This document shows, piece after piece, positions 10,925-22,278 of a stretch of DNA of 64,000 bases. The notes under the pieces are model-generated. The model was not told where the DNA came from. It was given only the letters and a program-made list of their open reading frames with translations, and did not search any database. The first letter of the stretch is position 1, and every line of letters starts with the position of its first letter. The stretch spans positions 62,001 to 126,000 of the forward strand of contig JADLSH010000285.1 of the NCBI GenBank assembly GCA_016169945.1. The letters are read 5' to 3'. A program made the translations under genes and the position numbers. The DNA is from Trachythela sp. YZ-2020. Lineage: Eukaryota > Cnidaria > Anthozoa > Malacalcyonacea > Clavulariidae.

Positions 10925-12833
10925 GGTGCTTTACTATATCGAACAAAACATTTATGACCTAAAACACTTTGTAAGCGAGAATAATACAACAACAATGAGA
11001 TAAAACTACAGGGAAAATATGTGTGACACGTTGGCCGCGAATTTGCTTACCAAAACAAAGAGTGAATCTAGTTTTAAAGAAAGCAAAAGTGTGCCTTAAT
11101 AAAACTAAGCAACTATCTTTCAGTCTTTTAAGACGATTTGATCAAATTTTAATCAGAAAAAGAACTCATATACTGACCTTTCGACCTGTTGTATACAAAT
11201 TAATTTCAAAGACAAAGACAAGTTTTCCCGCGCTTTACTTTTAAACAAAACTGATAAAAGAAACGACTTTAACTTTCCAAATCACTTTTCTTTGCTCTAC
11301 TTTACTTCGCCATACCGTTTGTTTTGTGTTTAAGATTAACAAATCAATTTAAAAAGGTGAGATAAACAAGGAAAAAAGCGGCGATAAGCTGCTGCACAAT
11401 AAGTACCTGTCCTACAGGCTACATCGTAAAATGTCGGACAGGCACATGACCCTATTAAGTACTTATGATTGGTCAATTCTATGTGAGAGAATGTGAGAGT
11501 ATAATAATAATAGACTTTTGGAGTTAAAGATGTTGCTTAATCTTCAACACAGAATAATTATCAGCGATCTGTTACTCTTTTAAACAAGATCAAATCTGGC
11601 CTGTTGGATGTTGATCTTGGTATTTTTAAGAACCTGCTAATATCACTTACCGTACGCGAAATTCTGATCCTAACAACTACCATGTGATAGCAAATCACAA
11701 TTAGAACTATTTTAGTTTTCTTTTTTCCCTCGAACGGTAGCACAATGGAACATTGTTTTGTACACGGGACATTTTCTCGCGGGAACACCCGGGAATATTA
11801 TTTTATTGTTGCTGGATGCCATTCTGAATGATTTGACTGTGTGGGACGGGACGAAAAACGTCCCGCTTCCATAAGGCAAAAAATATTATAGAAATATATA
11901 CATGCCGGGATCCCGATCATCGTCCCGTTCCGGCAAACGTCCGGTCCCGCCTCTCATATAAACAGGCCCTAATAGATGAAGAAGATAAAATGGAATTATA
12001 GAGATATTTTATATCTATGCTGATTTACGTTTCTGAAAAATATGGCCACTTGATCGTCACGTATTTTATTTTCACTAAATCAACCAATAGCGATGTAGTA
12101 AACTAAGATGCAGATTGTGTATAATACGAATGAGTAATTAAACAAAAATATTCTATGTAATGTATGGGTTCGTTGTAATGACCTTCCTCTTGTATGCCAG
12201 CCCATTGACACTTCGAATACAATTGTATTTACTAGTGAAATAGCATTTACTAGTGGGGAATTGTGTGAAATTTTTCTTAATATAGCTTCTAAAGAAAATC
12301 ATGAATCCAAGCGAGAAATCGAATTTTAACAGTTTTAAAGTACCTAAACATGGTAAGTTTGGCACAATTGCTTTTCAAGTGCAGATAATCCAGTCAGTAG
12401 CTTTGGTTTTATTACCACAAATATTAAAATTTACACGACCCTCAATGATTTACACGACTTTTTACTCTCGCTAGGGCGCAATGCTGCACGATCACTATTG
12501 TTGTCACTATGTATTTATTAAAGGTCAATTAGCACCACCCATTGTTGTCATAAGTTATAAAAGAGTCTAATTAGGACACCGTAATTTTTATACCACGTTT
12601 TAGTTTGTTTGTTCATTTCTTAGGGCGAAAAATCAGCCCTAGTTCGCCTGAAGAAAACAACAGTTACATCGCTGAGGTTAGTGAGATATTTACTAGTTGT
12701 TTTATTAGACTGTCATTTAATTCAAAGACTCGCTTGCATGCATGCAGACACGTCTATATACACTATATTATTATCGTAAATCTCACTTCTAATAATATAG
12801 AGCGCCCTCATCCCCACTCTTCAAACACAGAAG
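10925..12833. other. Non-coding stretch with one MITE fragment
   Basis: No gene supported. At about 11840-11970, a G/C-rich segment ending TATAAACAGGCCCTAA resembles the 3' end of the MITE at 57629-58029, but no matching left end was found. The remainder is AT-rich and featureless. Confidence 0.4.
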
Positions 12834-13980
12834 CAGGGACGTATCTAGGGGGGAGGGTGTGTGGCTTAACCACTGACCTATACTAAATGGACTGAGTGCT
12901 CGAGGTCAAAAAGTGTCCTTACCGTTGCTGACGTCATATAGGTCCTCGCATCGATGAAAATTACCGCATACCGATATTTTCCTAATGTTATTTGTGCTCG
13001 CGGGCGAATTTGTATTAATTTTTTTTCAATTCTGTGTTGTTTTTTTGAAAACTTTTGGTAAATATTTACTACGTTCGAGTTGAGAACAACCTTTTCCAAA
13101 ATAGGAGTATATTTTCCTGTTGCAAGTTTGAAAACAAACATTTTAATTTTAAATAATATGATGGCTTCGGTATGTTTTTATACGCGACCACAACAAGAGC
13201 TTCGGCCATCGATGATTGCTGGTATTTATGCTATAGTTTTTCCATAAAACTTGTCGTGTTATGTAAGTATTAACCTTCTGTTGACATTGGTTTAATACTG
13301 AGTAAAAGACTGTTTTTGTGGAGTTTTCTACGGCTATTTGAGATTTTTTTCTAAACAATGTATACGACTTTAATTGAGGTTGAAAACATACTTGACAGCC
13401 CGCCAATTTCATAAAGATCACATTTAGTATAAACTGACTTACTTTCTACAATGATTTCGCAGCAATTTCTCGCCTCACATTTTTTTTGAATTTGAAACAT
13501 ATAAAAATATAGAACCGAGCCGTTTATCAACGCATTTGTAAGTCAGCGAATTTACGCATGAGAGCAAAGACCTATATGACGTCAGCAGTGGTGAGGACAC
13601 CGAGCTCCTGATAAAATAGATTGCGCGCTCAGTCCATTTAGTATAGGTCAGTGGGCTTAACACCCCCGCCAATCGTGGACCATTAGTAACGTCACGTAAA
13701 TTAAGGGTAAAATTTGTTATTATAAATACACATTATGTAAAGCTAAGATAAAGAAAGGCTCTACCTATACATGCATGCAGTCTATATGGACGCAATTCGT
13801 GAAATGCAATCCTAGTCCTTATAAAAATTTCTAGGGGAAGGTCCATACAGACCCCGCTATTTAGAACTCGGAAACGTGATCATTACAATTATATTCGAGG
13901 TAAAGAAAGGCTATTAGTACAACTATTGCACTTTATATATTTATCCCCTCCCCCCCGTCCTCCTCTTCGCGACGTCCCTG
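12834..13980. mobile_element. CAGGGACGT...CGTCCCTG element (outer)
   Basis: Complementary ends CAGGGACGT (12834) and ACGTCCCTG (13980) with C/G-rich subterminal parts suggest a non-autonomous hAT-like element. Flanking 8-mers do not match, so it is older, or one end has been replaced. It contains a younger insertion at 12871-13653. Confidence 0.5.
12871..13653. mobile_element. Nested element with perfect 8-bp target duplication
   Basis: Ends CACTGACCTATACTAAATGG and its reverse complement, at least 22 bp. It is flanked on both sides by GGCTTAAC (12863-12870 and 13654-13661). The 783-bp body has only shadow frames. The 8-bp duplication supports a hAT-type non-autonomous element inserted into the outer 12834-13980 element. 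Confidence 0.85.
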
Positions 13981-14239
13981 TTTTAGGGACTATTCTGAAA
14001 ATATATCTTATTTACAACCATATATAATATATTTTGCTGTATTTGATTTCCAACACCTGAAAATTACCCTGGGTATATATGGGTATTCCATATGGCGTCG
14101 CCATTAATATGTTTAAACGTCTACAGCACAGGTTATGAATTGTTAGACATCGTTCGAAGGTTTCTCTTTTTCGTGCTCACAATCAATTTTACACAATCCC
14201 AAAAATTGGAACAACCGTCTATTTTTCGTATCTCTTTAG
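13981..14239. other. Non-coding stretch before hidden exon
   Basis: AT-rich, no repeat found. It ends in a pyrimidine-rich acceptor-like tract (TATCTCTTTAG) at 14239. Confidence 0.35.
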
Positions 14240-15968
14240 ATGTCAGAAGACTCTTGTAAGCCTGATGTTGTCCCTTCGCTTCATCGCTGGCTCAAATGCG
14301 CAGGGAAAGAAGGTAAGCAGTAAACAATCCTGAATTACTAGTGTCGTTTCCACAAATATTTTGGAGTATGTTTACAACGAATATGGTCAACTACTCATTT
14401 ACAAATGAATGCAAAATTATATCAATTATATACCCATGTCGCAATAGGTGCGCGGACGTTTGGCCGACAGGCATTTGGCCGACAGACACTGGACCGACAG
14501 ACGTTTGACCGACATGACCTTTCACCGACAGACATTTAGCCGACAGGACATTTGGCCGACAAGACATTTGGCCGACAAGACATTAGGCCGACAAGACATT
14601 AGGCCGACAAGACATTAGGCCGACAGGACAATTCATCGACATTTCAATTATTTGAAACAACGTCTTGAAATAACATTTATTGTAACTTTCATGCATATTT
14701 ACAAGTTATGTGCAATAGCACGTATATAGTCTAAAAAGCTGTCGGCGTTTAAGTCCAAATCACTCACAATCGCTTTGAGTCTTAAATTCAGCGTTTGGTA
14801 AATTTTCTTCGATGGGCCGACGGAGATTCCAGCAGAGATTTGCTCCAATAAAAGTTCGTTATTGGCTTGCTCCTTCCTGATCTTGGCCACAAGTCTCCGG
14901 ATAGTGGATCTTAACGAACTCCATAGTTTGTGAACAAATGAGGCAATGAAACCGTGATTCCCTGCCTCCTATATATAGGGAAATCACAATAACAAAATAA
15001 CAATACCTACGAGTCATCCTTTTGACCAACAAATGAGTGATCCTTTTGTTTTCACAGTGCTTTGAGACAATGAAACCGTGAAACAATACCTGCACGAGTC
15101 ATTAATTTGACTAATAGTCTGATTAATTTGTATGAGTCATCCAATGAGTCATCATTACCCGTGAGCATTATTTTAGAAAATAAACTTGAAATAAAAAATC
15201 TTGTCGGTGAATTGTCCTGTCGGCCTAATGTCTTGTCGGCCAAATGTCCTGTCGGCTAAATGTCTTGTCGGCCAAATGTCCTGTCGGCTAAATGTCTGTC
15301 GGTGAAAGGTCATGTCGGTCAAACGTCTGTCGGATTAGTGTCTGTCGGCCAAATTCCTGTCGGCCAAACGTCCGGTCACGGTCGCAATAATGACCGGCCC
15401 AGCCTCGTCTCCAGGACTTTTGATGATGTAGGAGAGCTGGAGAGAAGAGAGGGTGTTTTGAACAGCCCCCTTGCCAATTATGTTTACTCCAGAGCGCAAC
15501 GTTTGTTATGGTGGTTTTCATCGAAATAAAAAGTAATTGGATAAAGCTGTGGTTGTAGTGCTAACTGACCATGTACTTGTTATTCCAAACAATACACAAC
15601 AAAAATTTAATTCCTTTCCAATTCTTAAATGTTTTGAACGGTCCCTTTGCCTTTGGCTTTGGCAATAATGTTTACTCCAGAACGTAAGCTTTGTTATGGA
15701 CGGTGTTTTTCATCGAGATTAAAACATAAAGTAACCATGTACTTATTATTCGAAGCAATACACAACACAAATTCCATTCCTTACATATTCTTTAGAGAGG
15801 GAGAAACTGAATAACGTCAAGAGAAACGTGTGGTTGCAAGATTCAAGGTTCAAAACTGTTGATCCTAACCGTTACCTTCTACGTACGTATGATTCCACAC
15901 CACAAGTTAAGATTCATCGCCCGTACAGAAGAGAGTTTGGTATTCACCCAGAGCTTTGGACAAAGTGA
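14240..15968 (+). CDS. Two hidden exons of an unidentified host gene (3' end)
   Basis: Exon A (14240-14312) lies between an acceptor (CTCTTTAG) and a donor (AAG|GTAAGC) and reads MSEDSCKPDVVPSLHRWLKC. Exon B (15796-15968) follows acceptor TTCTTTAG and is open to a TGA after WTK; it reads through KRNVWLQDSRFKTVDPNRY and ends HRPYRREFGIHPELWTK. Exon A ends in phase 1 and exon B begins with the two bases needed, so they join in frame into about 80 codons. Both exons are below the usual ORF size cut-off. Composition is strongly protein-like but I do not recognise the family. Exon A starts exactly at an ATG, so it may be a first coding exon or an internal one; the exon at 1449 may belong to the same gene. 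The 1.48-kb intron carries a MULE derivative. Confidence 0.5.
14447..15380. mobile_element. Mutator-like (MULE) deletion derivative with repeat-built TIRs
   Basis: The element is bounded by GTCGCAATA on both sides (14438-14446 and 15381-15389), a perfect 9-bp target duplication, the size typical of Mutator. Its ends are long inverted repeats of about 190 bp, each built from imperfect 16-bp units (GACAAGACATTAGGCC-like) in opposite orientation. The interior encodes, on the minus strand, what looks like the C-terminus of an animal MULE transposase. Size is 934 bp, so it is non-autonomous. Confidence 0.85.
14699..14890 (-). pseudogene. MULE transposase C-terminal remnant
   Basis: The frame gives LVAKIRKEQANNELLLEQI, then a 'KKIYQTLNLRLKAIVSDL' stretch, ending DYIRAIAHNL and a stop. 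This heptad-like tail with a final IAHN is what I associate with the C-terminus of FLYWCH-associated Mutator transposases in animals. Zinc finger and DDE parts are absent. Upstream codons (SLRSTIRRL) continue the same frame for a short way. Confidence 0.55.
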
Positions 15969-16805
15969 ATTACGTATAGATATTACGTAAGATAGAACAA
16001 TGGGGATAATACTACCAGTGATCACGTGCACGTAATCTATCAAAGGTTATTGAGGACTTGGCCGGGAGTAAAATTGAATGTATCGAAGTTGACAATGAAA
16101 AGTGTTGATGATGATAAATGAACATCGTTTAAAAAGTGACCGTCGTTTAGACGTGGCTGACAAATGAATTTTAGCATAATGACAAAAATGTTTTCTCTCA
16201 CTACTCTGCTCTGAAATCACACAATTCCTAGTTTCTAACAAGTACTTGTGATCATAAATTCATGCACCATCTTCCAAGCACAGTAGAGAACCACCTTAAA
16301 CGTCTATGGGGAATATCTTATAGGAGCAAAAGTGTTATGGAGTAGCAATATAAGCTTTTAACTTTTTTTAAATACGGTTATGACAGATGTAAAAGCCCAG
16401 TAAGGTTTTTAATTAAACTTTTTAGGATTGCTAAAATCTGATAAAATTTTAAACTAAGGTAATTTTGTTGTCTTTTAGAAAGTCTTTTTCTTCACCAAAA
16501 TGGTGTGAATTTTCCAGTTTCAGCAAAAAGACCACATTCTCGCTGGCAGTGGAATATTGCAACCTTCGTAATTGTTCATAAGTACATGTATGCAATATAA
16601 TTATACAGCTGCTCTGGTTTTGTTGGATGAATTGCCTAGAAGTAATTAGAATTATTTCGGCATACAAGTCAAGGGACCACGTTTGATGATACACACGACA
16701 TGCTTTGATCTTGTATTTTAATTCCGTCATACATTGTGAGTCGTTGGACAGGGCTACCTGAGAATTTCGGTGGGAGGGCCGAAGCATTATTAATTTATTT
16801 AACAT
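15969..16805. other. Non-coding stretch (possible 3' UTR)
   Basis: Follows the TGA of the hidden gene. No clear AATAAA with downstream element was singled out, and no coding or repeat signal is supported. A 118-codon minus-strand frame at 16449-16805 has no recognisable features. Confidence 0.35.
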
Positions 16806-16807
16806 TA

Positions 16808-17333
16808 GAGACCTTTAGATCGAGGTTTACGCCGAACCGCTAACGTCTACGGGTCACGTGACCCTATCCCGACGCCACGTTTGAGGTTTTCAACGCGAGT
16901 TTTGAACGTCAAGAGGTGGGTCTACACGTTTGTAATTTCCCTCAGGGTTTATTTGGGTTTTTTTATATCATGTTTCACGTATCCACACTATGCGCATACA
17001 CAGTACTTATCATTCTAGCAGGAAAGACGAATTTGAAGTCGAAATAGTTGATTCTTCGCATCTTATTTTGACTCGAACATGATACGCTTGGAGGAGCGAA
17101 ATCCAACATGGCGGCGATCAACACTTGATTCTTCGGTAGACTTTAAGACTTATAAAGCACATTTCACCTCTCGTTTAGATCCTTCGAAGAACATCATCTG
17201 AGTCGACTTCAAATCTAAGTCGAAAAATGTTCATCTAAGAACTTCAAATCTAAGTCGAAAAATGTTCGAACGGCAAACCGCTAACGTCAAACGGCGGTTA
17301 CAGGTTTGCGGTAAACCTGAATCTAAAGGTCTC
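16808..17333. mobile_element. TA-flanked MITE, GAGACCTTTAGAT ends
   Basis: Ends GAGACCTTTAGATCGAGG and its near reverse complement, flanked by TA on both sides (16806-16807 and 17334-17335). The interior contains further short inverted motifs (CCGCTAACGTC). The TA duplication is compatible with a Tc1/mariner-type or similar mechanism. Related ends occur at 62421-62634. Confidence 0.7.
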
Positions 17334-17759
17334 TAATATTTCAAAAATACGCGCATTTCAACAAATGGATCAACACTGCCTCATCTTTAACGTCTACATA
17401 ATCCAGATGAAATACATAACATATCCAAACATATTCAGTCTTCCTACTAAACATAGCCAGGGCAGAATTTTAGTTTGTAAGCAGACACGATTTTAAAGTG
17501 CCGAAAAACGACTATAGTGCCAGGGGCATGCATGCTTCTCAGAAAATATCTAAGGTCTTGACAACGGTATTTCCGGATTTCCAGGACAAGATTCGATAGT
17601 AATATCCATTATAAAATAACATGTAACACATGTTTACTACGCGAGCTGTGATTGGTCAATACCCGTGCAGGATGAGACAATCATGCACGGAAAATTTTAG
17701 GCGCTTCGCGGGGTTTTTAAAATGTCCGTTGTTTCTTTGTCGTTATTTTATAAAATAAT

Positions 17760-17901
17760 TACCAAATGGTTTTCCGTGCAGGATTGTGTGATCCTAATAC
17801 ACTTGGGATATCTTGCTCGACTTTCTGAACGCTTTCAGAAAGTCTCGCAACATTCCGCGTGTTAGGATCACGCAATCCTGCACGGAAAACCATTCGGTAA
17901 C
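17760..17901. repeat. Inverted repeat with inner hairpin
   Basis: ACCAAATGGTTTTCCGTGCA (17760 on) is mirrored at 17855-17901 (TGCACGGAAAACCATTCGGT). The centre holds a second stem, GACTTTCTGAA / TTCAGAAAGTC. A related copy of the TGCAC/GTGCA motif is near 17670-17695. Confidence 0.75.
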
Positions 17902-17919
17902 CTTTAATAATTTAATATC

Positions 17920-18245
17920 TATGATTTTATATATGTTTTTATATTGTCATGTTTCATATATGATTTTATATATGATTTTATATATGATTTTATATGATTT
18001 TATATATGATTTTATATATGATTTTACATGTTTTATATATGATTTTATATATGATTGTATATGTGATTTTATAATATGATTTTATAAATGATTTTATATA
18101 TGATTTTATATATGATTTTACATGTTTTATATATGATTTTATATATGATTGTATATGTGATTTTATAATATGATTTTATAAATGATTTTATATATGATTT
18201 CATATATGATTTTATATATGATTTCATATGTGATTTTATATATGT
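17920..18245. repeat. 12-bp minisatellite ATTTTATATATG with higher-order duplication
   Basis: About 25 degenerate copies of a 12-bp unit. A block of roughly 90 bp (ACATGTTTTATATATG ... TTTATAAATG) at about 18027-18103 recurs at about 18119-18200, so array growth included block duplication. Frames through it are artefacts. Confidence 0.85.
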
Positions 18246-20584
18246 TGTCGAAACGCTTCTCACGGAAGCTCTGCATGACATTGAATACATTTCTTATCTA
18301 ATTTTATTTTATTACCTCAAATCCATTGTCTCGTAGGAAGTCTTATAACATTCTTGATAAGAAGCCCTGTTGGATTCTATGGGATTGGAGCCAAAGTCCA
18401 ATAAGAATTCCTTATAGGAACATGAATAGAGTCTTGCATCTGCGCCTGCGCAGATATATGCCATCGTGCGCGTAAGTTTATTTGTGGCAGTGTTAGCTTA
18501 TAGCCAAACAGCGACCCTATTTTGCAGCGACGTAGTTTTACAATGACGTAATTTTCTCTGCCACAACGAAAATCCAAGATGGCGACTACGCAAGTTGATG
18601 TTTCAATTAAGCATTAACGTTTAATAGAAGAAAGAATGAGTATGAATGCTTGTATTTGCATAAAAAAGCAGCGGTCGAAGGGATTTTCAAAGAGAAATTT
18701 ACGATCAAAGACATGATCGAATACGGTGAAAATCAGGTGTTTAGCCAGCAACGTGGTTAGCCATCTACAAGAGTAAACGCACTCAACGTATCAATAACAA
18801 AGTGGATAAGTAAATTAATTTACGACGTTTTTTTTGTTTACACCAGTCTAGGCTAAAATATACTGACAGTGACATTTAGCGTTAAATATGATTATTAAAC
18901 ACACCCGGAGCCTGGGAAGCCTGTGCGTCTAGCGACCTACTTTCCAGAGGTGTAGGGCCACCGCTTTGACTCTCTGCATAGTACTTCTCTGGTCATTACC
19001 TGTCCCATGGAAATTTCAGCCTTAGGGCCTAGCAAAATCCCTTGGCAGCCATGTATCTTAAACGTCGGGGAGTGGCAACATATATCTAGAATGCTAATGC
19101 AGTATCAAAGTAGTTAACCAGACAGGGTAAAACAAAAAATCCTGAGGATTAGAGGAAGACTATTAGTGTGGTTTTCCCCAAAGAGAAGGGTTAAAGCTTA
19201 ATCATCAAAAGGCAAGTGATTGTGTTGCTCTTCGAAGGGAGCGATAACGACTGTGTTGCTCTTATTACATACACATTTTCCCACCACTGGGAATTGAGTG
19301 CATGCAACCTATATTGTCTGTCAGTGAGTATTGATTCAGAAATACGGCAATATCAAATTGTATCGTATTTGGCCATTTTAGTTCGCAACGATACATGTAA
19401 AGGTATCATTTGACAGCTATAGACTTGATCTTCATTGAAACGAAAAAGGTAAATTTATAAACCTTATACCTAACGCATGACTACATTATAATTTTGGATT
19501 ACCTTTTTCTGGTACACCCTGTATATTACGAAGACAATTGATGGCATACATGCACATATACAATGAGTACATGAGAAAACGTGGCAGTCTGCCTGGAAAC
19601 CGCGATAGGTGATACTGCGGATCCTTTCTGATAAAATATATGTATTGCTTAGTATCTTCAAAAAAGAAAATTAACGGCGGAACGAGACGTGAGAATATGA
19701 AACGAGCAAGGTTGAAAGATCTATTGAAGTATTTTCAGGTAGTTTGAACCTTCAACCATCGCTACCTACACTGGAGTCCAACATTCAAGATTATCAAACG
19801 CCAGTTTTGCTGGCGTCTTTCAGGAAACATTCCAATGAATCATCCATCCTTTCATCCATGGCGTGTCATGGACAGGTGCTTCCGTGCCAGTATATACTTG
19901 CTTGTGAAAGCATGATCGCGATATGTAGTGATGTCCTCCATCTTGTGACCTTCGCACACGTGGAAAATAACCGATGTTTAAGTCGTAGCCATAGTCAACA
20001 TCTTTGCTAATATCGACTGCAACATCGGTTTGGAAATCGATTTCTTCAAATGACAAATATAAAAAATTTTCAGTCAAACCTGTGATAAGCGGACACCTCC
20101 ATCGACCGGATATGTTCTCCAGGTCCAGATTTCAAAACACGTTCTTGTATATGCAACACGGTGTTAGCTGGTAAACCAAACGTTTTTAAAGTTCGAAAGC
20201 ATAACAAACGACATAATAAGTAAGAGTCTAGGTTCTTAGAAGTCCATATCAATAACACTTTACCTAAAAACTGTTTTGTCACGACGCAAGTGAACTACTA
20301 AAAAAACTTTCTTTCGTATATACCGAGTAATTTGTCTCTTCCTAAAACAAATTATTTAAAAAATCTTTCGAATACAGGTGCTCATTCGCCTGGAATAAAC
20401 CCCAATTGAGCTCGAAAAAATTAAACAGCCATAGGATACATAACTTAATTGTTTGTGTGTTTAGATACTATATATTTATAACCAATATATCTAAGATTTT
20501 TATATTGGGAGCACGGATTATTGGAAGAACACTATTTTTCTTTTATTTATTTTCTAGTGAAATGTACCGTGTGCAAATAACGAT
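18246..20584. other. Non-coding stretch
   Basis: No supported gene. Overlapping frames on both strands at 19744-20282 have no recognisable features or splice context and are not called. The remainder is unremarkable. Confidence 0.35.
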
Positions 20585-21730
20585 TTAATAATAATAATAA
20601 TAATGGACTTTATTATTGAATTTTTTAGATTATATATACAATTGTAAATCTCACTTATATAAGGTAATTTACAATCGGCTACTTGAATCAAATATAACAA
20701 ATATACACAGCACAAATTTCTAAATATTTACATTCTTTGCATTTATTAACGTTATTTTGCAGATTTGATTCGAAACCAACAGTTAGTTCAACAATATAGA
20801 GACATCCACTTGAAGTTGATAGAAGCAAATCTGGACGGTAGGTGTCACCAGTGATGATGGATGGGTTTTGTAACCTGGAAGATCCACATAAAGACATGAG
20901 CCGCTGACGGTCAGTAGGTTCGTCGCAAGGAAATTTAAAATAGAGTCATGCCTCCAAGTGAATCGTTCTAGATAAGACTGGCAACCCGCTACCACGTGTA
21001 AAAGTGTTTCAGGGACTAGGCAATGCATGGGAACAGTCTGACGTTGGTAATATTCCCCATCTTGCTAGTTTTGGCGCGTTGGAAGAGAGTTATTAATGTA
21101 TCGTACGGTAAAATTAAATATATTTTTCGGCAGATTTAATTGGGATGAACACCATATTTTGTTAAGTTGGGGAAATGAGAACTTTGTAATATTAGTAAAG
21201 AACGAGCCTTGACAGTTCAAATGATTGTGAAGTTTATCCTCTTGTCTAGAGCGAAAGTCCTTAAGAACTTGTTTGGTAGAGTTATAGACATCATACTGAA
21301 TATTTTTGTTGTTGCTAGTTGACTTCCAAAGTCCATTGATTTCTTGGTTTGGAGATGTTTTAAGAGCTTTACGGAGAACAGTCTGACATTGGATGAATTT
21401 GATTGATGGAGGACAAATATTGAGGCCAAATTTGTTTCGGGTTCGAAATACAGTGCTAAGTGTTCCAGATATAGGTATTTCAAGCCATTTACGAATATAA
21501 CTGTTCACTTTAGAATCAATATTTTCGGTGACCCAAGTTTTCGACAGAGTATTAACAGTAAAATCCAAGATAATTGATAAAACATAGCGACTGTAAAGGA
21601 GTATTTTATTTTTTGGAGGAAGTTTTTTAGAATCAATATCAGTCATTAGTTCGTCAACGAGAGAGGTTAGTTCAGACTTATGTTGTTCATCAGACATGTT
21701 GAAATTAAAGCATTTTCCCAAATAATAATA
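20585..21730 (-). pseudogene. LINE 3' half with restriction-like endonuclease motif
   Basis: Starting near 21730, the minus strand encodes a LINE C-terminal region: FNFNMSDEQHKSELTSLVDE, YIRKWLEIPISGTLSTVF, FGLNICPPSIKFIQCQT, LPKNIFNFTVRYINNSLPTR. Then, in a second frame, comes ETLLHVVAGCQSYLERFTWR, and in a third SIITGDTYRPDLLL ... LYIVELTVGFE. The PD...ELT arrangement matches the restriction-like endonuclease of R2/R4/NeSL-type LINEs, placed after the RT as expected. At least two frameshifts and a stop (21065) inactivate it. The RT catalytic core is missing (5' truncation). The 3' end carries an (ATT)n tail at about 20585-20604. Confidence 0.75.
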
Positions 21731-21734
21731 ATAG

Positions 21735-21925
21735 CGCCTGAGGTGAATATTGGATAACGAGGTTATCGGTTTTTGACTACCGAGCACCATAGCGCGAGGT
21801 GAATATTACATCACGAGGTTATCGTACGCGTTTTTTGGCGACCATTGGCACGAGGCGAATATTCGATGACGAAGTTATTATCGTTTTTTAACGACCGAGC
21901 ACCATAGCGCGAGGTGAATATTTGG
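21735..21925. repeat. About 65-bp tandem repeat
   Basis: Three to four imperfect units contain GCGCGAGGTGAATATT, AACGAGGTTATCG and ACCGAGCACCATA. It lies between the LINE fragment and the Harbinger element. Confidence 0.75.
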
Positions 21926-22278
21926 CTTACTCTACACTTATAGGCCTGTATTCTAAAAGCTCACTCACACTCACACTTGCATGAGTGACATTCCAGTGAG
22001 GTGCACTCAAGAAGGGTTGAAGCGTGAGTATGAGTGGAGTTTGAGTGAAATGTTGTACTCATTGAGGTAGCACTCATCCTCAACAAATGTTGTTTAATTT
22101 GTATTCACCGAGATCACTCAAGTGTCACTTACCTGAGTCGCACTTGCCTTTGTTTTTGAGCTCAGTGAAGTGTAGCTTACTTCACGCAGTAAGTTGCGCT
22201 CGGCATTGTTAATGAGTACGACGAAAGAGGATCGACGTATGTTTTAAGATAATACATAAAGAATACAAGTCGTGCCAC

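Noticed and set aside
14455..15380. Regular short repeats suggesting a CRISPR array
   Set aside because: Units are contiguous without unique spacers, occur inverted at both ends of an element with a 9-bp duplication, and the genome is animal.
16808..17333. TTA target duplication and Harbinger origin for this MITE
   Set aside because: TTA on the left and TAA on the right are complementary, not direct repeats; only TA is shared as a direct flank.
17813..18290. Frames on both strands through the ATTTTATATATG array
   Set aside because: Low-complexity minisatellite translation, no protein features.
19744..20282. Overlapping frames on both strands of 70-88 codons
   Set aside because: No motifs, no splice context and no homology I can recognise; chance open frames.
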